Shown here piece after piece: positions 8,813-16,305 of a stretch of 42,289 nucleotides of DNA. Origin of the DNA: Pseudomonadota bacterium. GTDB taxonomy: Bacteria; Pseudomonadota; Alphaproteobacteria; Acetobacterales; Acetobacteraceae. The translations under genes and the position numbers were made by a program. The DNA lies in the NCBI GenBank assembly GCA_021805665.1, contig JAJZEV010000170.1:1-42289 (forward strand). Direction: 5' to 3'. The notes beneath the pieces were generated by a model that searched no databases, was not told the origin of the DNA, and worked only from the letters and a program-made list of their open reading frames with translations. How positions within the stretch are numbered: the first letter of the stretch is position 1; each line of letters begins with the position of its first letter.

Positions 8813-9796
8813 ATGTCCGTTTCCACGCTGCCCGCACGCTCGGCGTCGCTTTACGACCGGGTCAAGACGCTGATCCCGCCGGTCGAATGGCCGGTCTTCG
8901 CCGACGATATCGACGCCATACTGCGCCTGAAGCAGCAGCGGGATGCCGTGATCCTGGCGCACAACTACATGACTCCGGAAATCTTCCATTGCGTGGCCGA
9001 TATCGTCGGCGACAGCCTGGCATTGGCGCGCGAGGCGATGAAGGTCGATGCGAAAGTCATCGTCCTGGCCGGGGTACACTTCATGGCGGAAACGGCAAAG
9101 ATGCTGAACCCGTCGAAGACCGTGCTGATCCCGGACAGCCGGGCCGGATGCTCCCTGGCGGAATCCATAACGCCCGCCGATGTGCGGCTGATGCGCGAAC
9201 GCCATCCCGGCGTGCCGGTGGTGACGTATGTGAATTCATCCGCCGCGGTAAAGGCGGAGTCGGATATTTGCTGCACATCCGGCAATGCCCTCAAGGTGGT
9301 GGAATCGCTGGGTGTCGATACAGTCATCATGCTGCCGGACGAATATCTGGCCCGGAACATCGCCGCGCAAACCAAGGTCAAGGTGCTGACCTGGGCCGGG
9401 CACTGCGAAGTGCATGAGCGGTTCACCGCCGCCGAGGTGCGGGCATTGCGCGTGGACTACCCGGGGGTGACGATCCTGGCGCATCCGGAATGTCCGCCGG
9501 AGGTGACCGCGGAAGCAGATTATACTGGCTCCACGGCCGATATGTCGGCGTTTGTCGGCCGCGAACGGCCACGCCGGGTGGTGCTGCTGACCGAGTGTTC
9601 GATGGCGGACAATGTGTCGGTGGGATATCCGGATATCGAATTCGTGCGCCCCTGCAATCTGTGCCCGCACATGAAGCGGATCACCCTGCCGAAAATCCGC
9701 CACGCGCTGGAAACGATGACCGAGGAGGTCACGATCGATCCGGCACTGGCCGACCGAGCCCGCCGGTCGGTCGAACGTATGCTGGACGTCCGCTGA
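8813..9796 (+). CDS. nadA: Quinolinate synthase A
   Basis: NadA condenses iminoaspartate with dihydroxyacetone phosphate to quinolinate, the second step of de novo NAD synthesis, using a [4Fe-4S] cluster. Family motifs are clear: [35 protein letters not shown] with cluster ligand Cys113, [12 protein letters not shown] with Cys198, and a C-terminal PCNLCPHM with Cys284. The 327-residue length is typical. The ATG at 8813 is preferred to a TTG at 8795 because AGACGAGG precedes it. The stop overlaps the nadC start by one base (TGATG). No nadB (aspartate oxidase) or aspartate dehydrogenase gene adjoins. Confidence 0.97.
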   Translation: MSVSTLPARSASLYDRVKTLIPPVEWPVFADDIDAILRLKQQRDAVILAHNYMTPEIFHCVADIVGDSLALAREAMKVDAKVIVLAGVHFMAETAKMLNPSKTVLIPDSRAGCSLAESITPADVRLMRERHPGVPVVTYVNSSAAVKAESDICCTSGNALKVVESLGVDTVIMLPDEYLARNIAAQTKVKVLTWAGHCEVHERFTAAEVRALRVDYPGVTILAHPECPPEVTAEADYTGSTADMSAFVGRERPRRVVLLTECSMADNVSVGYPDIEFVRPCNLCPHMKRITLPKIRHALETMTEEVTIDPALADRARRSVERMLDVR

Positions 9797-10641
9797 TGGC
9801 TGCGCTGCCAAGCATCATGATCGAACCGGCGGTGCGGGCGGCGCTGCTGGAGGATTTGGGGCGGGCGGGCGACCTGACGACGGATTCGATCGTTCCGCCC
9901 GACCTGACGACTCGCACAATCCTGTCCGCCCGGCAGGCAGGCGTTGTCGCGGGACTGGATTTCGCCGCCGCGGCGTTCCGGCTGATCGATCCGCGAATCG
10001 ACATGTCGGTGGCGCTGCCAGACGGCAGCAGGCTGCGGCCGGGGGATACGATCGCAACGGTAACCGGTCCGGCGAGGGGCATTCTGACGGCGGAACGGAC
10101 GGCGCTGAATTTCCTCTGCCATCTCAGCGGCGTGGCCTCCGCGACGCGCGGAATCGCCGACGCGATCGAGGGCTACCGGGCGGTTGTGTGTTGCACCCGC
10201 AAAACGATGCCGGGGCTGCGGTTCGCGCAGAAATATGCCGTGCGGGTGGGGGGCGGATCGAACCACCGGTTCGGCCTGGATGACGCGGTGCTGATCAAGG
10301 ACAACCACGTCGCGATGGCAGGCGGGGTGCGCCCGGCGGTCGAACGCGCCAGGGCCGGGGTTGGCCATCTGGTCAAGATCGAGTTGGAAGTCGATACGCT
10401 GGCCCAGTTGGAGGAGGCATTGAGCCTGGGCGTCGATGCCGTGCTGCTGGACAATATGGGGCCCGACATGCTGCGGGAGGCGGTTGGCATGGTAGGCGGG
10501 CGCGCGATTACGGAGGCGTCCGGGCGCATCAGGCCGGAAACGGCACCCGCGATCGCTGCCAGCGGCGTGGATTTGCTGTCGGTGGGTTGGCTGACCCACT
10601 CCGCGGCGGTTTTGGACGTGGGTTTGGATTGGGCGGGGTAG
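9796..10641 (+). CDS. nadC: Nicotinate-nucleotide pyrophosphorylase (carboxylating)
   Basis: NadC converts quinolinate and PRPP to nicotinate mononucleotide, CO2 and pyrophosphate, directly after NadA. Signatures include LGRAGDLTTDSIVP at the N-terminus; the active-site block CCTRKTMPGLRFAQKYAVRVGGG; LIKDNHVAMAGGV; KIELEVDTLAQLEEAL; VLLDNMGPDML; and ITEASGRIRPE. The 281-residue length is normal. It begins within the nadA stop, so the pair is translationally coupled. The following gene (ccmE) is convergent, with only 13 bases between the stops. Confidence 0.97.
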   Translation: MAALPSIMIEPAVRAALLEDLGRAGDLTTDSIVPPDLTTRTILSARQAGVVAGLDFAAAAFRLIDPRIDMSVALPDGSRLRPGDTIATVTGPARGILTAERTALNFLCHLSGVASATRGIADAIEGYRAVVCCTRKTMPGLRFAQKYAVRVGGGSNHRFGLDDAVLIKDNHVAMAGGVRPAVERARAGVGHLVKIELEVDTLAQLEEALSLGVDAVLLDNMGPDMLREAVGMVGGRAITEASGRIRPETAPAIAASGVDLLSVGWLTHSAAVLDVGLDWAG

Positions 10642-10654
10642 CCGGTCGCAGCCG

Positions 10655-11149
10655 CTACGACCCGGCCGGTTTCGCGGGTGCGTTCCAGACCGCGTTCGGC
10701 GGCGGCGACCCGCTGGACGGGTTCCATTCGCCGGACTTTTTCAGCGCGTCCACGACTTCCTTGGGCATATAGTTCTCGTCGTGCTTTGCCAGCACCTCGG
10801 AGGCCTTGAATACCCCGTCCGGCTGCTCGACGCCCAGCACCACGACTCCCTGCCCCTCGCGGAACAGATCCGGAAGCAGACCATTATAGGTCACCATAAC
10901 GTCGGCCTTGCCGTCGGTCACCTTGAACCGAGCGCCGGCGTGGCCCCCGGACGTCCTTTCGACAGTGCCCTGTTCGACCATGCCGCCCAGGCGCATCTGG
11001 CGCCCGTTGGGCGTGTTCTTTCCCAGATCGGACGGGGAGACGAAGAACACCAGGTTGTCGCTGAACGCCGACAGGGTCAGGCCCGCGGCGGAGGCCAGGC
11101 CCGCACCGCACGCCAGCAGGATCAGCAGGCGTTTGGTCTTGCGCTTCAT
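10655..11149 (-). CDS. ccmE: Cytochrome c maturation heme chaperone CcmE
   Basis: CcmE is a periplasmic, membrane-anchored chaperone that holds heme covalently on one histidine before passing it to apocytochrome c. One N-terminal membrane anchor (LLILLACGAGLASAAGLTL) is followed by an OB-fold domain. The heme-binding His123 lies in the diagnostic LAKHDENYMP. The C-terminal tail is proline-rich and flexible, as usual. The gene overlaps ccmD by four bases and ends the minus-strand run. No ccmF, ccmG or ccmH follows; the convergent nadC gene does. Confidence 0.96.
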   Translation of the reverse strand: MKRKTKRLLILLACGAGLASAAGLTLSAFSDNLVFFVSPSDLGKNTPNGRQMRLGGMVEQGTVERTSGGHAGARFKVTDGKADVMVTYNGLLPDLFREGQGVVVLGVEQPDGVFKASEVLAKHDENYMPKEVVDALKKSGEWNPSSGSPPPNAVWNAPAKPAGS

Positions 11150-11283
11150 CGTTTGCCACGCGGGTCGATAAGCGCGAGGCGCTGCTTGGCCGCGCGCAGA
11201 CGGAGCGTGGTCCCGATCGCAAAGAACAGCGGCACGCCGATGGCCAGCACATAGGACGCGGCGATATAGGGCAGATGGGTCAT
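11146..11283 (-). CDS. ccmD: Heme exporter protein CcmD
   Basis: A 45-residue single-span membrane protein, too short to be noticed by length alone. It has the CcmD layout: a short N-terminus MTHLPYIAAS, one hydrophobic helix (YVLAIGVPLFFAIGTTL), then a basic tail (RLRAAKQRL). It sits between ccmC and ccmE, overlapping each by four bases (11280-11283 and 11146-11149), which fixes its start. In known systems it helps release holo-CcmE from the CcmABC complex. Confidence 0.9.
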   Translation of the reverse strand: MTHLPYIAASYVLAIGVPLFFAIGTTLRLRAAKQRLALIDPRGKR

Positions 11284-12056
11284 GACTGGCTGGCCTCGGA
11301 CGTCTTTGCCATCAACAGCATGCGAATGCGCCGTTCCATTACACCCGCACGGGTTCGGGCGACCGTGATGGCGGCGAACAGCAGGGTGAATCCCAAGGTG
11401 GTAAACAACAACGGCCATAGCAGCGAGGCCGCGATGGTCGGCGCGCCGGTAAGTCCGATAGAGGCGGGCTGATGGAGGGTATTCCACCAGTTCACGCTGA
11501 ACTTGATGATTGGCAGGTTGATTACCCCGACCAGCGCCAGGATCGCGCCGGCCCGGTAGCCGCGCGTGGGGTCATCGAACGCCCGAACCAGCGCGATGTG
11601 GCCGAGATACAGCAGAAACAGCACGAACACCGATGTCAGGCGGGCATCCCAAACCCACCAGGCGCCCCATGTCGGCTTACCCCACAAGCTGCCGGTCGCA
11701 AGGCACACCGCGGTGAAGGCGGCGCCGACCGGCCCCAGCTCCGCCGCCGCGAGATCGGCGAGCGGATGGCGCCATATCAGCGACAATACGCTGCAAATGG
11801 CCAACGAGACATACCCGGCGGACGCAAGCCAGGCGAACGGAACATGGACGTACATGATCTTGACCGTGTCGCCCTGCTGCCAGTCGTCCGGCGCGAAGAA
11901 CAGGCCCCAGATCACGCCGATGGCGGTCAACAGCACCCCGCTGCCATACAGCCACGGCAGCACCCTGCCGGACAGCCGCAGGAACTGGCCGGGGTTGGCA
12001 AACCGGTGGAAAAGCTTCACCGGCCGAGGCGGCGCGACTGTCTGGCGTGTGTCCAC
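11280..12056 (-). CDS. ccmC: Heme exporter/ligase subunit CcmC
   Basis: An integral membrane protein with about six helices that presents heme to CcmE. The tryptophan-rich WWD-type heme-handling motif WGKPTWGAWWVWDARLTS is present. The two flanking heme-ligand histidines are likely those in YVHVPFAW and NTLHQPAS. The start is a GTG at 12056-12054. ccmA and ccmB, which often precede ccmC, are absent: upstream on the same strand is a DUF35 gene, 67 bases away. The ccm genes are therefore split in this genome (inference from what the window shows). Confidence 0.96.
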   Translation of the reverse strand: MDTRQTVAPPRPVKLFHRFANPGQFLRLSGRVLPWLYGSGVLLTAIGVIWGLFFAPDDWQQGDTVKIMYVHVPFAWLASAGYVSLAICSVLSLIWRHPLADLAAAELGPVGAAFTAVCLATGSLWGKPTWGAWWVWDARLTSVFVLFLLYLGHIALVRAFDDPTRGYRAGAILALVGVINLPIIKFSVNWWNTLHQPASIGLTGAPTIAASLLWPLLFTTLGFTLLFAAITVARTRAGVMERRIRMLLMAKTSEASQS

Positions 12057-12123
12057 TGGTGTCCTCTACCCGATTGGCCCCGCGGCTAAAAGCACGAACG
12101 CGGTGACGGGGCTTTGATTTGGG

Positions 12124-12531
12124 TCATGTGGGCTCGAACACCGGCAGCGTCAGATCGTCCTTCACCGGATCGAAGGCGATCTTCACCGGCAGGCCGATGC
12201 GCAGCGCGGACGCGTCGATCCCGCGGGCCCGGGCGTTCATGCGCACACCTTCCGGCAGATCGACGGTCAGCAAGATGTAGGGAAGCTCGCCCTTGAAGCC
12301 TGGATGGAAGGCATAATGGGTGATCGTCCAGCTATGAACGGTCCCGCGGCCCGCCGCATCCATCCAGTCCACGTTCATCGACCAGCAGGAATCGCAGACC
12401 GGGCGCGGGTAATGCCGAACCTTGCCGCAATCGGCACAGCGTTGCAGCCGCAGACGCCCGTCGCGCAACCCGTCCCAGTACGGCTGGGTGTCCGGGGTCG
12501 GGGTCGGAACCAGCTTATCGTAACCGTCCAT
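12124..12531 (-). CDS. DUF35 zinc-ribbon/OB-fold acyl-CoA-associated protein
   Basis: A small partner protein of thiolases and acyl-CoA enzymes. The N-terminal zinc ribbon has Cys32-x2-Cys35 and Cys46-x2-Cys49 (QRCADCGKVRHYPRPVCDSC), followed by an OB-fold domain (GRGTVHSWTITHYAF and YILLTVDLPEGVRM). In known cases such proteins bind the CoA moiety and form complexes with thiolases, hydratases or aldolases. It starts three bases after the stop of the thiolase-like gene, supporting a complex between the two products. A 135-residue length is typical. Confidence 0.92.
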   Translation of the reverse strand: MDGYDKLVPTPTPDTQPYWDGLRDGRLRLQRCADCGKVRHYPRPVCDSCWSMNVDWMDAAGRGTVHSWTITHYAFHPGFKGELPYILLTVDLPEGVRMNARARGIDASALRIGLPVKIAFDPVKDDLTLPVFEPT

Positions 12532-12534
12532 GTC

Positions 12535-13680
12535 TCAGCCCCTCCGCATGATGGCCAGGGCGCCGTCGCCCATGTCGCCGTAGCCGGTGACAAGGCCGAT
12601 TTCGGCGTCCGGCACTTGCGCGTCCGCTTCGCCCCGCAACTGACGGGCGAGTTCGACGATGTGATTCATGCCTGCCATGTGGGCCTGGGACAGCAGCCCG
12701 CCATGTGTGTTGACGGGCAGGCGTCCGTTCAGCCCCAGGGCACCGTCCTGAACGAAGCCGCCGCCCTCGCCCTTCTTGCAGAACCCAAGGTCTTCAAGCT
12801 GACACATCACGATGTAGGTGAAACAGTCATAGACCTCGGCGACATCGATATCGGCGGGGGTCACACCGGCCATCGCAAAGGCTTTCGGGGCGGCCTTGGC
12901 CAGACCCAGCGTGGTGAGGTCCGGCCGTTGGGTGATGGCCGACGGAGAGTCGGGATGGCCCTCGGCCACCCCCATCACCATGACCGGCCGCTTCGCCAGA
13001 TCGCGCGCCCGATCCGGTGCGCTGATGACGACCGCCGCCCCGCCGTCGCTTTCCAGCGAGCAGTCCAGCAGGCGCAACGGATCGGAGATCATGCGGGAGG
13101 ATTGGTGATCCTCGATCGTGATCGGGTTTTTCATCGTGGCGTTCGATTGCAGCGAGGCGTGATAGCGCGTGGTCACTGCGATTTCCGCCAGTTGGCGGGA
13201 GGTGGTGCCATACAGTTCCATGTGCCGGCGGGCCATCGGGGCGTAAAGCTGGGCCGGGGCGATGGCACCCAGCGGCATTTCGAACTCGCCGATGACTTTG
13301 AACTGGGGCATTTGCTGAACGCGGGTGCCGATGCGCCCGCCTGAATAGCCGGTGCGACCCAGCGAGATCAGCACATGCTTGCAGATGCCGGCCTGGATGA
13401 CGGCAAGCGCGCATTGGATGGCGGCGACGGCGGAGGCCCCGCCCATCGGGGTCGTAGCGGAAAACCGCAAATCCTCGATGCCAAAGTTGGTGATGAAGTC
13501 CTCGGCCACGGCACCGTGTCCGTAGGGAATCAAGCCATCGATGTCGGATGGTTTGAGGCCGGCATCGCGAATGGCGTTGAGTGAAGCCTCCAACTGGAAC
13601 GACAGCGCCGAACGGTCTGTGCCGCGCAGGTATTTGGTCTCACCGACGCCGGTAACGGCGCCTGCTTCGTAAAGCGACAT
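12535..13680 (-). CDS. Thiolase-like protein (SCP2-type), catalytic cysteines not seen
   Basis: A thiolase-fold protein of the SCP2/lipid-transfer thiolase-like type. The N-terminus AVTGVGETKYLRG and the block SLNAIRDAGLKPSDIDGLIPYGHG are family hallmarks, as is MAGVTPADIDVAEVYDCFTY. However, the region that should hold the nucleophilic cysteine reads PMGGASAVAAIQCAL, with no cysteine at the usual place. The C-terminal CxG region reads GYGDMGDGALAI. A histidine is kept in NTHGGLLSQAHMAGMN. It may therefore work as a non-classical enzyme with its DUF35 partner, as in known thiolase-DUF35 complexes of sterol side-chain degradation. The physiological substrate is unknown. Confidence 0.88.
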   Translation of the reverse strand: MSLYEAGAVTGVGETKYLRGTDRSALSFQLEASLNAIRDAGLKPSDIDGLIPYGHGAVAEDFITNFGIEDLRFSATTPMGGASAVAAIQCALAVIQAGICKHVLISLGRTGYSGGRIGTRVQQMPQFKVIGEFEMPLGAIAPAQLYAPMARRHMELYGTTSRQLAEIAVTTRYHASLQSNATMKNPITIEDHQSSRMISDPLRLLDCSLESDGGAAVVISAPDRARDLAKRPVMVMGVAEGHPDSPSAITQRPDLTTLGLAKAAPKAFAMAGVTPADIDVAEVYDCFTYIVMCQLEDLGFCKKGEGGGFVQDGALGLNGRLPVNTHGGLLSQAHMAGMNHIVELARQLRGEADAQVPDAEIGLVTGYGDMGDGALAIMRRG

Positions 13681-13717
13681 GAGGCGGCTTCCTTATCTTG
13701 GACCGCCCCAGGTTCCG

Positions 13718-14305
13718 CTACCCGAAGTCGGTCGTCAATTCCGCGCGGACCGCTTCGCTCATGACTGCCATGTGACGGTAGTTTTCATGGTTGAAACCCA
13801 GTACGACCTCGGCGTTCGGCGATGAAAATGCCGCGATCTGATCGACGGTAAATGGGAAGTGGACGAACTGGACAGACGATGCCTTACCCTCGGCGGAGGT
13901 GCGGTCAGCATCGGCTTCGGGGTGTCCGACGATCGTTTCGCCGCCGACGCGCAGGAAGGCAGTTTCCTCGATGCCGCCCAGACCGTCGAGCACGCGCTTG
14001 CGGCGGATCGGATCGTCGATTTCCACCATGAACGTCGCGGTCAGTTCCGATCCGTTGGGAATCAGCGGGTTATAGGCATCAAGCTCCCCGGGGATCTGCT
14101 CGGCGCCGCCCTTTTCGATGTACACCATCTCCTGAACCTGAAGCCACATGGTCTCGTAGCACTCGAAGTAGAAGGTGATATGCGGGCCGATGGCGACCCG
14201 GCGGTTCTGCTTCTTCGCCGAGACCTTCTTGCGCAACTCCTTGCGGTCCTTGGCATATTCGCCGGTGGGGATGATGTCGGCTTCGGTCAGAAATCGCTTG
14301 GCCAT
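13718..14305 (-). CDS. DUF3501 family protein
   Basis: A DUF3501 protein of unknown function, about 195 residues from the chosen start. Visible family blocks are LTEADIIPTGEYAKDRKELR, FYFECYETMWLQVQEMVYIEKG, YNPLIPNGSELTATFMVEID and VVLGFNHENYRHMA. I start at the ATG at 14305-14303, because the conserved part begins there and CGAGG precedes it. The frame is open to 14338, but those residues overlap the upstream gene. It follows the Fe-S oxidoreductase by 16 bases. The neighbourhood rubrerythrin - Fe-S protein - DUF3501 recurs in proteobacteria (from memory), suggesting a shared redox job. Confidence 0.9.
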   Translation of the reverse strand: MAKRFLTEADIIPTGEYAKDRKELRKKVSAKKQNRRVAIGPHITFYFECYETMWLQVQEMVYIEKGGAEQIPGELDAYNPLIPNGSELTATFMVEIDDPIRRKRVLDGLGGIEETAFLRVGGETIVGHPEADADRTSAEGKASSVQFVHFPFTVDQIAAFSSPNAEVVLGFNHENYRHMAVMSEAVRAELTTDFG

Positions 14306-14321
14306 GGCAACCTCGGTGGGA

Positions 14322-15662
14322 TTAGACGGCGCCCTCATAGGCGCGCGCCAGAATTTGAATGGGGTGTGTCACCAATGTGGGCTTCGGACCGTCGCCGCCA
14401 AGGCGTTCGATGCCCTGTTGGATATGAACACCCGCCAACGGGCATTCCGACATCACGAAGCCGGCCCCGTTTTGCGCCGCCTGACGCGCGACGGGACGGC
14501 CGACTTTCATGCCAACCTCGAAGAACTCCTTCTTGAAACCCCAGGAACCGCCGTGGCCGGAGCAACGCTCGATCACCTTGACGCTGGCTTCGGGCACCAG
14601 GCGCAGCATTTCGGCGGCTTTCTGGCCCATGTTCTGCGCACGGGCGTGGCAGGCCATGTGGACGGTCATGGTGGCTGGTGTCGGAGTCAGGCCGGGGGCA
14701 ATGCCTTCCTTCCTCGCGATATCGACGATGTATTCGCTGATATCGAAGGTGGATTTCGCCAGCGCCTTCACGTCCGGGTCGTCGGGCAGGATCAGCGGCC
14801 ATTCGAATTTCAGCATCAAAGCGCAGGACGGTACCAGCGCAATGATATCGTAACCCTTGGCGATCCATTCCTTCATCGCCAGCGCGACATCCCTGGCATT
14901 TGCGGCGACGTCGGCGATGCGGCCCTGCTCCAGCAGCGGCATGCCGCAGCATTTGGGATACACGACCTCGGTTTCGACGCCGTTGCGGGCGAGGACCGCC
15001 CGGGTGTCCATGCCGACGTCGGGACTGTTGTAGTTACCGAAGCAAGTGGCATACAGCACGGCCTTACGGCCATACGCCGGGGCGTCGCGGTTTAAGGCCG
15101 GTGTCGCGGCCGACAGGTTGACCAGCGGCTGGCTGGAATATTTCGGCAGTTCCGCATTGGGGTCCAGGCCGGCGGCGGATCGCAGAACCGGCCCGAGGGT
15201 CGTGTTGTCGCGGTCGGTGGCCCAGTTGGCGACGCTGGAAACCATGCCGGCCAGCACGCCGTTGCGATCCGTGGCGGCCAGTTGCCGGTCGGCGAAGGCG
15301 ATCTTGCCCTGCTTCTCCTCCATGGCGCGGTAACGCAGCATCAGATGGGGAAAATCCAGATTGAATTCGTGCGGCGGCACGTAGGGGCACTTCGTCAGGA
15401 AGCACATGTCGCACAGTGTGCAGGCATCGACGACCGACTTGAAGTTCTCGCGATCGACGCCGTCCAGTTCCTGAGTCGGGGACTCATCGACCAGATCGAA
15501 CAAGCGCGGAAAGGAGTCGCATAGATTGAAGCAGCGGCGGCAGCCGTGGCAGATATCGAAAACCCGCTCCAGCTCTTTCTCGACAGCGGCTGCATCGGTA
15601 AATGCCGGATCCTGCCACGCGATCGGGTGACGCGTTGGGGCGTCGAGGCTGCCTTCTCTCAT
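14322..15662 (-). CDS. Fe-S oxidoreductase, heterodisulfide-reductase/GlpC-like
   Basis: A cytoplasmic electron-transfer protein with two N-terminal 4Fe-4S motifs, Cys38-x2-Cys41-x2-Cys44-x3-Cys48 and Cys81-x2-Cys84-x2-Cys87-x4-Cys92. The last spacing is one residue longer than the classic Cx3C. The C-terminal half has two cysteine-rich CCG-type segments: [12 protein letters not shown] with an upstream ATCFGNYN, and [13 protein letters not shown] with an upstream [11 protein letters not shown]. The second segment reads CSG instead of CCG. This layout resembles HdrD/GlpC subunits. No membrane helices or flavin subunit are present. It lies between rubrerythrin and DUF3501. A role passing electrons to or from rubrerythrin is plausible but inferred. 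Confidence 0.9.
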   Translation of the reverse strand: MREGSLDAPTRHPIAWQDPAFTDAAAVEKELERVFDICHGCRRCFNLCDSFPRLFDLVDESPTQELDGVDRENFKSVVDACTLCDMCFLTKCPYVPPHEFNLDFPHLMLRYRAMEEKQGKIAFADRQLAATDRNGVLAGMVSSVANWATDRDNTTLGPVLRSAAGLDPNAELPKYSSQPLVNLSAATPALNRDAPAYGRKAVLYATCFGNYNSPDVGMDTRAVLARNGVETEVVYPKCCGMPLLEQGRIADVAANARDVALAMKEWIAKGYDIIALVPSCALMLKFEWPLILPDDPDVKALAKSTFDISEYIVDIARKEGIAPGLTPTPATMTVHMACHARAQNMGQKAAEMLRLVPEASVKVIERCSGHGGSWGFKKEFFEVGMKVGRPVARQAAQNGAGFVMSECPLAGVHIQQGIERLGGDGPKPTLVTHPIQILARAYEGAV

Positions 15663-15689
15663 GCGGGTTCTTCCGTCTTGTTCTGGAGG

Positions 15690-15717
15690 AAAACCCCTCC
15701 CCGTTGCCGGGAAGGGG
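15690..15717 (-). terminator. Terminator/attenuator after rubrerythrin (minus strand)
   Basis: On the minus strand CCCCT-t-CCCG pairs with CGGG-g-AGGGG around the loop GCAA: nine pairs and one mismatch. TTTT follows (AAAA at 15690-15693 on the plus strand). It lies ten bases past the rubrerythrin stop and before the Fe-S gene, so rubrerythrin should be made in excess over the downstream genes. Confidence 0.65.
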
Positions 15718-15726
15718 AATCTTCAA

Positions 15727-16149
15727 TCAGGCCACGAGCTCGTTCAGGGCCTTCTGGAACCGGCCAGCGTGCGAGCGCTCCGCCTTCGCCAGCGTCTCGA
15801 ACCAGTCGGCGATCTCATCGAAGCCTTCTTCGCGAGCGGTGCGCGCCATGCCCGGGTACATATCGGTGTACTCGTGCGTCTCACCGGCGACGGCGGCGGC
15901 GAGGTTCTTGTCGGTCGGGCCGATCGGCAGACCGGTGGCCGGATCGCCTGATTCTTCCAGGTATTCCAGATGGCCATGGGCGTGACCCGTCTCACCTTCC
16001 GCGGTGGAGCGGAACACGGCGGCGACGTCGTTATGGCCTTCCACGTCGGCCTTCTGCGCGAAATAGAGGTAACGGCGGTTGGCCTGAGATTCGCCGGCAA
16101 ATGCCGCCTTCAGATTGTCTTCGGTCTTGCTACCCTTGAGTGCAGCCAT
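15727..16149 (-). CDS. Rubrerythrin without rubredoxin domain (erythrin type)
   Basis: A di-iron, ferritin-like four-helix protein, a peroxidase-type family. Ligand-bearing motifs appear in order: [15 protein letters not shown] (Glu20), [27 protein letters not shown] and [14 protein letters not shown]. It is 140 residues long and ends right after the second ExxH helix. The C-terminal rubredoxin-like Cys4 iron site of classical rubrerythrin is therefore absent, and an external electron donor is needed; the Fe-S protein encoded next is an obvious candidate. Start ATG has GAAAGGAA upstream. A terminator hairpin follows. Confidence 0.93.
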   Translation of the reverse strand: MAALKGSKTEDNLKAAFAGESQANRRYLYFAQKADVEGHNDVAAVFRSTAEGETGHAHGHLEYLEESGDPATGLPIGPTDKNLAAAVAGETHEYTDMYPGMARTAREEGFDEIADWFETLAKAERSHAGRFQKALNELVA

Positions 16150-16305
16150 GACGCGTTCCTTTCAGCTTCCGGGACGATGAGTCGAAAACAGGACACCGCA
16201 GCGCCGGCAGCGCCCACGGACCAGCCTGATTCCCCACGGCCCGCAAGCTAGACCAAATGCGGATTTAATTGAAGTTCACAGGAGTATGAAATTTTTCGAT
16301 TGCGG

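Noticed and set aside
12535..14305. A frameshift in the thiolase-like gene to explain the missing cysteines
   Set aside because: The frame is continuous at family length and the flanking blocks are intact, so the absence looks real rather than an error.
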